Assembly: GCA_963674545.2 (NCBI GenBank)
Contig: CAXXFB010000001.1
Location: 186,001-250,000 of the forward strand
Length of the DNA: 64,000 nt
Reading direction: 5' to 3'
Source of the DNA: JABGQS01 sp963674545
Lineage (GTDB): Bacteria > Bacillota > Clostridia > Christensenellales > SZUA-584
The notes beneath the pieces were generated by a model. It worked only from the letters and a program-made list of their open reading frames with translations. It made no database searches and was not told where the DNA came from. Positions 7,264 to 15,903 of this stretch are shown here, one piece after another (position 1 is the first letter of the stretch; each line of letters begins with the position of its first letter). Both the position numbers and the translations under genes were made by a program.

Positions 7264-8814
7264 CTAATGCTGCAATCCTATACTGACGCCAATTATTTCT
7301 GCTAGTATATTGGCTATGTCTGTGTTGTCCTGCGCATCAGCAAATCTTTCTGAAAATACACCAGTAACGCCGAGCGAAACTTCTGTCGAAGTATGATAAT
7401 CAGTTGACCATACTACGCCGATCCTTTTGTTTAGGATATCATTCAGCTCAAGTGCGATTGAAGTATCTATAGTGTCTTCGGAGTATTCGGTAAGCAGCGT
7501 CTGAGCATATACTTCACTCAAGACATCACGCTCATCTTCATCAGGATAGAAACCAAGGGAGTTGACTCCTGCTATAAACTCGTCAAAGGATTTTAGAGAA
7601 TCATATAGAGTGGCAAATCCGTCACCGTAACTTGCGGATACTTCTTCAACACTCTTAAAATCGACATCCTGAAGTGACAGCCCGCCTGTTTCGTGGTCGG
7701 ATGTAGTTATTATAAGAGTCTCGTAAGGGTGCGCTTCATAGAAATCCAGAGCCACCTTAACGACATTATCAAATGCAAGCGTATCATATATAACGCCGAA
7801 TGCATCGTTGTTGTGAGCGGCATAGTCAATTCTCCCGCCTTCTACCATAAGAAAGAAGCCTTCCTCGTCAAGGCAGAGCAAGCGAAGAGCCTGTTTTGTG
7901 ATGTCGCATATGCCGGGTAGATCAGTACCTTGTGCCAATCGGTCGATTTCATAAGGGAAATAGTTGTATGTTAAAGGTGCAAAAACTTTGTCACCTGCTT
8001 TTGGAACATAACCTATGAATTCATTAACTCCGCCCGGACCAATAAACATTTTATAGCCCTTCTCCGCAAAGCTTTCAATCAGGTTCTGCCCGTCAGTGCG
8101 TTCCGTGAATATCTCCATGCCACGTGCATCGGGACCGAGAGCTAGCATACTGTCAGGTATCTGAGCAGGCAGAAAGAACGAGAGCCCTCCGCCGGCAATA
8201 AAATCTAAATTGCTTTCAAGAAGCTGCAGCGCAATGTCCGCTTCATGGCTCCGGTAGTCATTGTGTGCGTAAAAACATGCCGGTGTAGCATGGGTAACGC
8301 CCGTCGTAGTAACTATGCCAGTGGCATATCCTTTATCTCTGACCGCTTCCAGAAGTGTAGTCAGAGACTGTCCGTCCGGATCCTGCGAAATCATGCCGTT
8401 GTTTGTTTTAACTCCCGTTGCGAGTGCAGTAGCTGCTGCTGCAGAGTCAGTTATTTCAGCATTTGCAGAGCCGGTAGTGACTGTTGTATTTACATCCATA
8501 CTGTTAAGAGAAAGCTTTAACGAGTTGTTGCCGGAAATGTATCTTAAATACTCTTCCGAAAGTTGTTTGTGCGCTTCTCCCATACCGTCACCTATAAGAA
8601 AGAAAATATACTTTGCCTGAGGCTCAATGATCTGAGCGCTTGGTGAAGGTGCGTGGGAAGGGGAAGGCTGAGAAGTGTTAACAGCCGTATATTCAGTTGA
8701 GGAAGGTTCATACGGGGTCTGAGAAGCGTTAATATCTTCTTCTGGCGGAGCTGAGCAAGCTGCAAGTAAGAATATCAATATGGCTAGTACTGTAAAGATG
8801 CTTTTTTTAATCAT
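7264..8814 (-). CDS. phoA: Alkaline phosphatase, lipoprotein
   Basis: Phosphomonoesterase likely anchored on the outer face of the membrane. From the ATG at 8814 the 516-residue protein starts with a lipoprotein signal peptide ending LLAAC, with lipidated C20, then a Ser/Pro/Thr-rich linker (about 21-60). The catalytic domain has the metal site IGDGMG (D76), the nucleophile S124 in TDSAAAATA with the following ATGVKT block, and the late TTSDHETGG zinc site. The start is supported by GGAGG five bases upstream; longer versions have no ribosome site. It is the last gene of a long minus-strand string, 13 bases after the URO-D-like gene. Nothing here shows a Pho regulator site. Confidence 0.95.
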   Translation of the reverse strand: MIKKSIFTVLAILIFLLAACSAPPEEDINASQTPYEPSSTEYTAVNTSQPSPSHAPSPSAQIIEPQAKYIFFLIGDGMGEAHKQLSEEYLRYISGNNSLKLSLNSMDVNTTVTTGSANAEITDSAAAATALATGVKTNNGMISQDPDGQSLTTLLEAVRDKGYATGIVTTTGVTHATPACFYAHNDYRSHEADIALQLLESNLDFIAGGGLSFFLPAQIPDSMLALGPDARGMEIFTERTDGQNLIESFAEKGYKMFIGPGGVNEFIGYVPKAGDKVFAPLTYNYFPYEIDRLAQGTDLPGICDITKQALRLLCLDEEGFFLMVEGGRIDYAAHNNDAFGVIYDTLAFDNVVKVALDFYEAHPYETLIITTSDHETGGLSLQDVDFKSVEEVSASYGDGFATLYDSLKSFDEFIAGVNSLGFYPDEDERDVLSEVYAQTLLTEYSEDTIDTSIALELNDILNKRIGVVWSTDYHTSTEVSLGVTGVFSERFADAQDNTDIANILAEIIGVSIGLQH

Positions 8815-8827
8815 GGCTGCCTCCGAA

Positions 8828-10024
8828 CTATTCCGGTTTAACCTGCCGCGCAAGTTTTGCTATCCTCTCAACCCGCTCAAACTTTGCGTCAGGAGGGGTA
8901 GTGTCAGCAATTGCAAGTATTATATTTCGTGCTCCGTCGTCCTGTATCTGTCCTAAAAGCTCGTCTATAAAGCTGTCGAATTCGTAATCGCTTAGTGAGT
9001 TCTCCAGTGTAGCTATGGACGGTACCACTCCATAAAGCGTCAAGTTGCTGCCTGTTATGTGTCTTATATCCCTATATGTGAGAGAGGTAAGAGGCTTTGT
9101 ACACACAGAATCTGCAACGTCCATTCCGCCGTCTATGTAATACCGCAGCAGCCCGCTGTTTTCACTATCAGTGTGAGAAGCCATAAATTTGCCCTTTTCA
9201 TGTATAAGGCTGCTGTATTTTTTAAGCCTTGGCAGAGTATATTGCTTAAAAAACGGGGGAGGAGTCAGTGTTGCGTCAAAGTGCGCTCCGACGTTAATAA
9301 GCAAGGCCGGGGAATCTATTGCAACACCGAACAGCCTGTCCAGAAAATCATCAAGAGTCTGCTGAAGTTGTATAAATTCATCCGGGTAGTCAAGCTGGTC
9401 AAAGACTGCCTGCTCATATGTCATAAGTTCCATATTCATAAAACGTATGCCGGATTCACGCAGACACCCGAGGCAAACTGCCAGACCGCGCCCGCCAACA
9501 CGATTTTGAAACCGTTCGAAACGTTCATATGCAGGAACGACCTCAGCATTTTCAAATATAAAATTGACAGGTTTATAGTCTTCTATTTTTGTTATGGTTT
9601 TCTTGACAACTGCAGCAGAAGTGATGCCCTGTGACATCATTTCTTCATCCAGTCTTGTTATGTTATAGACTTCGCCGAACGGTGTTTTGTAAGTGACCTT
9701 AAGCCCATTAGAAGTTTCTTCGGCGGTATAGCTTACATTATGCAGCTTTATTTTATGTACTGTTGAAGTAGAACTAGTAAGCAGTCCAAGGCCTCTGTGA
9801 ACATAATCGCTCTCGTCATCATGCTCCAGGAAATCGGGTATCATGGTGTTAAAACCGACGCCCAAGTCATCGATTATATCGACAAGTGAGACGTTTTTAT
9901 ACTTATCCGGTAATGTGCCTCTCAGTTTGTTGCTGCGATACCATATATCCAGCCGTGGCGCAAAAGGAAGATGAGCTGCTGCCTCGCCTTTAAGTACGTC
10001 CGTCATTAATTCCTTAAAGCTCAT
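8828..10024 (-). CDS. Uroporphyrinogen decarboxylase-like (URO-D family) protein
   Basis: A 398-residue protein with the fold pattern of the URO-D/MtaA/CmuA superfamily: LPFAPRLDIWYR near the N-terminus, and in the second half FMASHTDSENSGLLRYYIDGGMD and TLYGVVPSIATLEN, which match the barrel strands of that family. Family members either decarboxylate uroporphyrinogen or move methyl groups to corrinoids. Since no heme genes lie nearby, a true HemE role is doubtful, and a methyl-transfer or unknown role is as likely. It lies 12 bases after the THUMP methyltransferase gene and just before phoA. Confidence 0.75.
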   Translation of the reverse strand: MSFKELMTDVLKGEAAAHLPFAPRLDIWYRSNKLRGTLPDKYKNVSLVDIIDDLGVGFNTMIPDFLEHDDESDYVHRGLGLLTSSTSTVHKIKLHNVSYTAEETSNGLKVTYKTPFGEVYNITRLDEEMMSQGITSAAVVKKTITKIEDYKPVNFIFENAEVVPAYERFERFQNRVGGRGLAVCLGCLRESGIRFMNMELMTYEQAVFDQLDYPDEFIQLQQTLDDFLDRLFGVAIDSPALLINVGAHFDATLTPPPFFKQYTLPRLKKYSSLIHEKGKFMASHTDSENSGLLRYYIDGGMDVADSVCTKPLTSLTYRDIRHITGSNLTLYGVVPSIATLENSLSDYEFDSFIDELLGQIQDDGARNIILAIADTTPPDAKFERVERIAKLARQVKPE

Positions 10025-10036
10025 GATAAACCCCCG

Positions 10037-11122
10037 CTATTTGAAATATTGATATAATGTGCATCTTATGCTGCCGTTATAGAGCTTACGTTTTTTGTCT
10101 GCACGTTTGCCGAAATACCTCTCGAAATCATTATCCGCAGTGATTATATATTTATTCTTTACGTCTGCCAGTGCGATGCCCATAGTACGGTATAGCTCAT
10201 GTACCTGTTCTCTTTGACCGAGGCGCTGGGCATAAGGAGGGTTTGTTATCACTGTGCAGCCGCTGCGTGAAAAGTCGCTTATATCTGCATGGTATATTTT
10301 TATATCAACGTCGGCAGCCTGTGAATTCCTTGAAACTGCGCCAAGCGCTCTTTTATCCATGTCCGAAGCATATATCTCGTATTCGGATTGCGGAGCTTCA
10401 AGAGCAAGTCTGCGCTGAGAATCAAAGCTTTTTATAAATTCTTTCCATCGCTGTGCATCGAAATCACGCTTTAGTCCGGGTGCAATTCCGGCTGCCATCA
10501 TTGCCGCTTCTATTGCTATAGTGCCAGAACCGCACATAGGATCGCAAAAAGGTCCCTCTTTGTACCCGCTCAATAAAACTATACCTGCTGCAAGAGTTTC
10601 ACGAATCGGAGCAGCGACGTTTGCCTGTCTGTAACTACGGCGATTGAGCCCGGCTCCGCTGGTGTTAAGGCATACACTGACTGAATCTCTGAGTATCTTT
10701 ATGTGAATATTATATCTGTTGCCCGTTTCCGGCAGCTTGTTTACGGAATGCTTTTGCATAAGCCTGTCTACAGAAGCCTTTTTGCATATGGACTGAATAT
10801 CTGAAACGCTTTTAAGTGCGCTGTTTACAGAGTCTGCATCCACAGGAAACTCTGCATCCTTTGGAATGAAGTTTTCCAGAGCGACTCCCTTTACGCCCTC
10901 AAACAGCTCATCGAACGTAACAGCGCTAAACTGTGCAAGCTCGATATAAACCCTGTCTGCGGTGCGAAGCCACAAGTTTGCCTTTGCTATGCCGGATTCA
11001 TCAGCGTTGAAGTAAACCCTGGCATCGCTGGCTTTAACGTTGTCAAACTGCATTCTTTTTAGCTCTAGAGAGGTTACGGATTCAAGACCGAAGGAGCACG
11101 ATGCAAAGCATTTATACTCCAT
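10037..11122 (-). CDS. THUMP-domain RNA guanine-N2 methyltransferase (RlmL/YpsC-like)
   Basis: Likely modifies a guanine in 23S rRNA using S-adenosylmethionine. The 361-residue protein begins with the family signature FASCSFGLESV, then a THUMP RNA-binding region (about 45-155), the LNTSGAGLNRRSYR linker and a Rossmann methyltransferase domain with DPMCGSGTIAIEAA (SAM loop) and the catalytic NPPY motif, typical of N2-guanine methyltransferases. Length is that of the single-domain Gram-positive YpsC type rather than the fused E. coli RlmL. Its start overlaps the end of the HD-domain gene by 11 bases, showing translational coupling. Confidence 0.92.
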   Translation of the reverse strand: MEYKCFASCSFGLESVTSLELKRMQFDNVKASDARVYFNADESGIAKANLWLRTADRVYIELAQFSAVTFDELFEGVKGVALENFIPKDAEFPVDADSVNSALKSVSDIQSICKKASVDRLMQKHSVNKLPETGNRYNIHIKILRDSVSVCLNTSGAGLNRRSYRQANVAAPIRETLAAGIVLLSGYKEGPFCDPMCGSGTIAIEAAMMAAGIAPGLKRDFDAQRWKEFIKSFDSQRRLALEAPQSEYEIYASDMDKRALGAVSRNSQAADVDIKIYHADISDFSRSGCTVITNPPYAQRLGQREQVHELYRTMGIALADVKNKYIITADNDFERYFGKRADKKRKLYNGSIRCTLYQYFK

Positions 11123-11795
11123 TTTCTTGTTCCCATCGGTTAAGCTTTACGTTGTTGATATACAGTGCAAATTTACACCCAAGGAATTCTGCGCTCTGTT
11201 CGCACATCTGCATGCGGGTAAGATATATACTTAAAAAATCCATCGGCGAAGCAATAGAGTCCATGTTGTATTTAATGGAAATGGTATTGTTCAGAACAGT
11301 TAAGCTGGTTGCCTTTATAGAATAGTTGACACGGTCGTGTATATCGTTCATGTCATACTTTTTAAGCCGCACTCTTGCTCTGTGTGCATCCACCTTGTCG
11401 GCAATAATAAGAGCCGCAGATATATCGCTGACGGGGCTGCCTGTTTCTTCTTCATGTGAGCCGACTGCAGAACAAATCTCGCTCGCCTCGGCAACTGAAA
11501 TGCCCATGTCGCAGAGTATAGGGAAGAGCATAACAGCGCCGTTGAGGCCGTGATGTTTTCTGTTTATCATGTTGCCGATGTCATGTACCCAGCCGGCTAT
11601 TTTCGCAAGCTCGACACGTCTTGCTGGCATATTGAGTTTTTCCAGTATTTCTCCGGCGATGCGGCTTACATATCCTACATGTCTTGGGCCGTGGTCGGTA
11701 TATCCTATCATTTCCAAGCAGTGGTTCGCCTGATCAACAAGCACACGGATGTTCTCGTCGTTCTTTACGTCTTCGAAAGTTATCTCCTGCATCAT
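11112..11795 (-). CDS. HD-domain phosphohydrolase
   Basis: A 227-residue protein of the HD superfamily of metal-dependent phosphohydrolases. The metal ligands are visible: an early H in DHGPRHVGYV, then HD in GWVHDIGN, a further H in HHGLNGA, and a later ADKVDAHR aspartate. The substrate is unknown; family members hydrolyse nucleotides or cyclic dinucleotides. The start lies in ATGATG, where the stop TGA of the upstream gene overlaps; GGAGG lies one base before the first ATG and four before the second, so the second (11792) may be used. It is coupled on both sides in the minus-strand gene string. Confidence 0.88.
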   Translation of the reverse strand: MMQEITFEDVKNDENIRVLVDQANHCLEMIGYTDHGPRHVGYVSRIAGEILEKLNMPARRVELAKIAGWVHDIGNMINRKHHGLNGAVMLFPILCDMGISVAEASEICSAVGSHEEETGSPVSDISAALIIADKVDAHRARVRLKKYDMNDIHDRVNYSIKATSLTVLNNTISIKYNMDSIASPMDFLSIYLTRMQMCEQSAEFLGCKFALYINNVKLNRWEQENGV

Positions 11796-12613
11796 TCCTC
11801 CGGTTTCTTAAGCGATTCATAGTCACTGTCGCCGGAAAAATCCCGGTCTATAGTGACCTCGCCGCCGAGTTCTTCGACAGCGTCCTTTATCGCAGTATAG
11901 TCAAAATATCCTATGTTGTTTTCTCGAAGCGCTTCTTCAAGATATGGCACAGCGTCGGCATATCCAAGCTTGCCAAGGCAGCTAGCATAAAAAGCCCGGC
12001 CGCTTTCGCTGAAAAGGAACTTATCCAGCGCAAACTGGTAGACTCTCTTGTCTGCACCTATATCGCATAATATATCGAGCAGACAGTCACTGATATAATT
12101 GTTTTTCGCCTGCTCGTAAGCCGCTATTATCTGTTCCTGATATTTCCCGCCCGAATTCTTCAGTTCTTCGGCAGCGCTTTCGGTAAAATCATTCTTTTCA
12201 TCTGCTTGCGAAATCGCTTCGATGTAATACTCATACGGGTGTGCAAAATCCATTTCTTCAATTAGCCGCACTATGGTATGTTTTATCTTGTTTTGCTTCT
12301 CGCCTTCATATTTTGTAAGAAGGTTTATAAGATAAGGATAGGTCTCTTTTTTAGTGTCAGCTATTCTGTTCAGCAGAGCTCCGGGAAGCGTTACTTCGCT
12401 TATTATGTATTTGCCAAGCAGTTCAATAAGCGCAGCTGCATTAAACCCGGCGAAATAATCTACGGGGGACTTGCCCTTTAGCCATTCTTTGGGCGAATCA
12501 AGCCAGGAAAGATAAAGATCAGGTACGATTTCTTCAAGTTGCTCGTCACTTACAGAATGTTTCTTCTCATATGCTTTGAGATATTCTGTAAACTTTGCTT
12601 CAAAATCAATCAT
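11792..12613 (-). CDS. Helical-repeat (HEAT-like) protein of unknown function
   Basis: I do not recognise a named function. The 273-residue protein is largely alpha-helical, with a conserved-looking entry DSPKEWLKGKSPVDYF near 37-52 and later short helix pairs such as AVPYLEEALRENN that resemble HEAT or PBS-type repeats. No signal peptide or membrane span is seen, so it is cytoplasmic. Two starts are possible: ATG at 12613, in an ATGATTGA overlap with the stop of the TPR gene, and GTG at 12622. I prefer the ATG, which has GGGTGA five bases upstream. It probably works with the TPR protein encoded directly upstream. Confidence 0.75.
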   Translation of the reverse strand: MIDFEAKFTEYLKAYEKKHSVSDEQLEEIVPDLYLSWLDSPKEWLKGKSPVDYFAGFNAAALIELLGKYIISEVTLPGALLNRIADTKKETYPYLINLLTKYEGEKQNKIKHTIVRLIEEMDFAHPYEYYIEAISQADEKNDFTESAAEELKNSGGKYQEQIIAAYEQAKNNYISDCLLDILCDIGADKRVYQFALDKFLFSESGRAFYASCLGKLGYADAVPYLEEALRENNIGYFDYTAIKDAVEELGGEVTIDRDFSGDSDYESLKKPEE

Positions 12614-14306
12614 CACTGTCACCCGGCCTTAATGTTTCTTCAAACATCTCATAATACTTCTTTATTGAAACCACAGTAGTTGCATATATTCTTGCAAGCT
12701 TCGTTTTGCTCATTCCGAGTGGCGTTCCTGTCTTCTCGCAAGTTATTATCTCCAGAGCTGCAGCAAGCGCCTGCGGGCTTTTTATCCAGCCGGCATCAGT
12801 AGATTTTTTTGCTGCAAAAGATACAAATAACTCAATCCCGACTGTTATCGTCTTTTCATCCAGCCTGTGTATACTGCTTTTCATGAAAAGGTTGAGGGTA
12901 TCGATATACTTGTTGGCAAGCTCATTTATCTTGCTGGTGGCGGTGTCAATCCTAACCTCGGCAAACTCACCTTTAACGAATGCGATATAAGGCTCTTTTG
13001 CTCCCATGTTGTTAAGGTAAAGGAACACTTCATTTTTTAGCTCGTCAGCCTCGCTGCTCTTAATTATGAAGTCACGGAATATTTCTTCGGCACGTTCGTC
13101 CGAAAAAACGCTTATTATTTCAAGTGATATACGCTTGATATAATCGTCACCGTATTTTAAGCCCCAAAGAAGAAGTGAAACGAAATGCTCATCATTTCCC
13201 CATTTTTCCTTAAGGCTTGCGTCGCTTTCTTTAAGAGTCTCCCTTAAATATTTCATCCTGCGCTTTATCTCGTCGAACGGAACTTGATATACATAATCAA
13301 GTATTCTGCCAGAGCCTGTATTTTTTGCTATCTGTGTCAGCTTTTTATAATAAGTTGCAATACTGTTCGAAGGATCGATAAGCAATATTTTCATAAAGCA
13401 TTCATGTGCCTTAGAGTAGAGACCGTAGTTATATGCAGCAAGTCCGCAAAAATGCAGTATCCTGAGATCGTACGGCTGGAAAGAGAGCAGATTCTGGAAC
13501 CATTTATACGCTTTCTCGTGATAGCTGATTTCGCAATACATTAGTGCAATCTTGTGCATGTCCTGCGGTTCCGTGATTTTAGAATCCTCTATGGTTTTTA
13601 GATGCTTTGAAAGCTTCGGGTCACAAGTTTTGTAATATATCATCGAGAGATTACAGTGTGCACGAATGTTGCCTGGGTTTTGCTCCAGCACTTTTAAAGA
13701 AGCGCTTTGAGCAGCTTCGTAATTCCCCTCGAAGTAATAACATAGAGCTAGGTTGTTGGAAGCATGGAAAAGACCGGGGGACTGCTCTATAGCTTTTTCA
13801 AGATACAAAATGGCTTTTTTGTATTCACGCTTGTCAAGTAGTTCTTTGCCTTTTTCAGCGCTCTGCTCAGCGCTTTCATCTTTCAGTAATACAAAAGGTT
13901 CCTCGTCGGGATCGTCATAATATATGTCCCATATCTCGTCGATATCCTCTGCAAACTCACCTTCCGGATCACGCTTTAAGTACTCATAAAAATAGCTGTC
14001 GGCAATCTCGTGCCTGTTTAGCCCAAGATAGTTGCAGCCAAGTGCAAAAAGGCACTCAGAAGGGGCATCGCCCTGCCGCATGATCTTGTGGATTATATCA
14101 TTAGATTCCTCGTAAAGACCGATCTCGGAATAAATCTGCGCAATATATAACAAGTATTGGGAGTTGTCAGGCTCCATACCGATGAGTTTTCTATACAGCT
14201 GCAGCGCTTCAAGGAAGTTGCCCTGTTCCATATGCTTTTCAGCTTTTTTGATATAGAACTCGGCCGGCTGTCTGAAGCTGAGCACTTTGTTTGATGTTTT
14301 TTTCAT
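12606..14306 (-). CDS. TPR-repeat protein
   Basis: A 566-residue protein with several tetratricopeptide repeats: clear helix pairs appear early (AEFYIKKAEKHMEQGNFLEALQ region), in the middle (KAILYLEKAIEQSPGLFHA region) and around KAYKWFQNLLSFQP. TPRs serve as protein-binding scaffolds; no enzyme motif is visible. The last 60 residues contain TKLARIYATTVVSIKKYY, which looks like a small helix-turn-helix of the kind found at the C-terminus of some clostridial TPR proteins; that is tentative. The ATG at 14306 has AGAGGT about five bases ahead. It overlaps the next gene by eight bases. Confidence 0.8.
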   Translation of the reverse strand: MKKTSNKVLSFRQPAEFYIKKAEKHMEQGNFLEALQLYRKLIGMEPDNSQYLLYIAQIYSEIGLYEESNDIIHKIMRQGDAPSECLFALGCNYLGLNRHEIADSYFYEYLKRDPEGEFAEDIDEIWDIYYDDPDEEPFVLLKDESAEQSAEKGKELLDKREYKKAILYLEKAIEQSPGLFHASNNLALCYYFEGNYEAAQSASLKVLEQNPGNIRAHCNLSMIYYKTCDPKLSKHLKTIEDSKITEPQDMHKIALMYCEISYHEKAYKWFQNLLSFQPYDLRILHFCGLAAYNYGLYSKAHECFMKILLIDPSNSIATYYKKLTQIAKNTGSGRILDYVYQVPFDEIKRRMKYLRETLKESDASLKEKWGNDEHFVSLLLWGLKYGDDYIKRISLEIISVFSDERAEEIFRDFIIKSSEADELKNEVFLYLNNMGAKEPYIAFVKGEFAEVRIDTATSKINELANKYIDTLNLFMKSSIHRLDEKTITVGIELFVSFAAKKSTDAGWIKSPQALAAALEIITCEKTGTPLGMSKTKLARIYATTVVSIKKYYEMFEETLRPGDSDD

Positions 14307-14348
14307 ATATACCTCTATCTTTATTATATCACACAAGCCGCACTGCGC

Positions 14349-15083
14349 TCAATCCTTGCGGCAGACGAACTGCAGACGCTGACAATCGGCCTTTGGTGCG
14401 TCGAACGTGAAGCACCCATAGACTAGAATATCTTTGAAACCGGAGCTCTTCAAAGCTTCCTCAACATCTTTTCGGCTGTGTGCATACTGCTTATGCGTCT
14501 CGTGCTGCCGCTTAAAAAGCTCTTCCTGCCTGATAAATATAGTAACGTCCATTTCCAGTGTTTTGTCAGCTTCGCAGTAAGTGTTTTTCCAAATACATAC
14601 AATATCATCAGTCTCGTCAAAATATACGTTGCCGCCAAGAGTGCTTTCAAGTTTATATTGGCTGCTTATATCAAACAGCAGAACTCCGCCGCTTCTTAGA
14701 GCTTTATAGGCGCTTTGGGCGAACATTGCCAGCCCTGAGCTATCAATATAATTCGGGCCGTCACAGGCGCTTATAACGGCATCAACGCTGCCTGCAGTTT
14801 CAATCCTGCGCATGTCCTGAAGTACGAACGGGACTTCTGCACAGAACTTGGAGTTTTTCTCCCTGGCAATGCTCAGCATCGCTGCAGAATTATCGCTGGC
14901 TGTGATATCATATCCGCAGCGGCTAAGCTCGAACGAGATGTTTCCGGTACCGCAGGCTGCTTCAAACAATTTTTTAGCACCGCTTTTTTCAAGAATGGTA
15001 CGCAGATAACCAGCCCAGGCCTTATAGTCGACATCAGTCATCATTTCGTCATAAACTTTAGCAAGGTGCAAGTAATGATCCAA
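14349..15083 (-). CDS. Class I SAM-dependent methyltransferase
   Basis: A 244-residue Rossmann-fold methyltransferase. The SAM-binding loop reads EAACGTGNISFEL at about 41-53, followed by the acidic strand end ITASDNS and the VLQDMRRIE block. The opening YDEMMTDVDYKAWAGYL is typical of a widespread Firmicute family near ribosomal-silencing genes, but the substrate is unknown. The start is a TTG at 15083 with GGAGG eight bases upstream; no better ATG is available. It is the first gene of the minus-strand string and is divergent from the sigma factor gene. Confidence 0.88.
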   Translation of the reverse strand: MDHYLHLAKVYDEMMTDVDYKAWAGYLRTILEKSGAKKLFEAACGTGNISFELSRCGYDITASDNSAAMLSIAREKNSKFCAEVPFVLQDMRRIETAGSVDAVISACDGPNYIDSSGLAMFAQSAYKALRSGGVLLFDISSQYKLESTLGGNVYFDETDDIVCIWKNTYCEADKTLEMDVTIFIRQEELFKRQHETHKQYAHSRKDVEEALKSSGFKDILVYGCFTFDAPKADCQRLQFVCRKD

Positions 15084-15206
15084 CTCTTATTCCTCCAAAA
15101 CAGCATGTGTGATTACATGGATAATATACTACACAGCATACAACATTTCAACAGCGCAGGCATTTGAACTGAGATACCGTGTGCTCAATTTATATAATAT
15201 TATGCT

Positions 15207-15235
15207 TTGCAACGTCATTAAGAATAATGTATAAT
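15207..15235 (+). promoter_or_regulatory. Promoter of the sigma factor gene
   Basis: TTGCAA at 15207-15212 and TATAAT at 15230-15235 are 17 bases apart, 45 bases ahead of the start codon. This is a housekeeping-type promoter, which suggests the sigma gene has basal expression independent of itself. Confidence 0.75.
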
Positions 15236-15279
15236 TCTAGTATCGGGCAGTAAGTTAGTTGCTTAAACGGAGGAGAAGA

Positions 15280-15831
15280 ATGCAGGAGGCCTTAGAGCTG
15301 CTTGTAAAACGTGCTCAAAAGGGTGACGGTACAGCTTTGGAAGAGCTGCTCTTTGCATACGAAAAAAGGGTTTACAACATTGCACTGCGTTATATGGGCA
15401 GCGAAGCGGATGCATACGACATGGCACAGGAAGCGCTGATAAAGATATACAAGAGGATAAAAGCGTTCAAAGGCGATTCCTCGTTTTCTTCATGGGTATA
15501 CAGAATATCGGTAAATACGTGTCTCGACGGGATTCGGCGTAGAAAAAAGAATGTCGTTTCTCTTGAAAGCACAATAGAAGCGGGTGCTTCATACAGCGAT
15601 GAGCAGAATGACACTCCCGAGGAATCAGCTGTAAGAAAAGAGCTTCAGGGCAGGGTGCAGCAGGCGATAAACACTCTTTCGGCAGACCACAAAAGCGTGA
15701 TAATACTTCGTGACATAAACGGTCTTTCATATGAAGAAGTGGCTGCGCTTCTATCCGTAAGCGTTGGAACTGTAAAGTCAAGGATAAACAGAGCAAGGCA
15801 GAAACTTAAAGAAATTCTAATTGAAATTTAG
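15280..15831 (+). CDS. ECF-type RNA polymerase sigma factor
   Basis: A 183-residue group 4 sigma factor. Region 2 is clear: the LEELLFAYEKRVYNIALRY helix, DAYDMAQEALIKIY and FSSWVYRISVNTCLD, which bind the -10 element and core polymerase. Region 4 is clear as LPADHK-like LSADHKSVIILRD then LSYEEVAALLSVSVGTVKSRINRARQKL, the -35 binding helix-turn-helix. The ATG at 15280 has GGAGGAG ahead; a TTG at 15259 precedes that site and is unlikely. No anti-sigma factor gene with a zinc-finger is adjacent. Instead two surface lipoprotein genes follow, preceded by an ECF-like promoter, so those are the likely targets. Confidence 0.93.
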   Translation: MQEALELLVKRAQKGDGTALEELLFAYEKRVYNIALRYMGSEADAYDMAQEALIKIYKRIKAFKGDSSFSSWVYRISVNTCLDGIRRRKKNVVSLESTIEAGASYSDEQNDTPEESAVRKELQGRVQQAINTLSADHKSVIILRDINGLSYEEVAALLSVSVGTVKSRINRARQKLKEILIEI

Positions 15832-15841
15832 CATAAATAAC

Positions 15842-15867
15842 GGAACAAAATCATATTCTAGTACGTC
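15842..15867 (+). promoter_or_regulatory. Candidate ECF-type promoter of the DUF4349 operon
   Basis: GGAAC at 15842-15846 and CGTC at 15864-15867 are 17 bases apart. This matches the general pattern of ECF sigma promoters (GGAAC or similar, 15-17 bases, CGT-type -10). It lies 37 bases upstream of the lipoprotein ATG, right after the sigma gene. Use by this sigma factor is inferred. Confidence 0.5.
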
Positions 15868-15885
15868 TTACGTTAGTAACGACGT
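15863..15885. promoter_or_regulatory. Imperfect palindrome over the candidate -10 element
   Basis: The bases ACGTC-TTAC-GTTA-GTAA-C-GACGT form an inverted repeat with nine pairs and one bulge. It overlaps the candidate ECF -10 and the likely transcript start, so it could be an operator or a hairpin at the mRNA 5' end. Confidence 0.45.
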
Positions 15886-15903
15886 TTATTAAAGGAGGAA
15901 ATC

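Noticed and set aside
8828..10024. Annotation as HemE, the heme pathway uroporphyrinogen decarboxylase
   Set aside because: The protein is long and divergent, and no other heme genes are nearby; only membership of the wider URO-D superfamily is supported.
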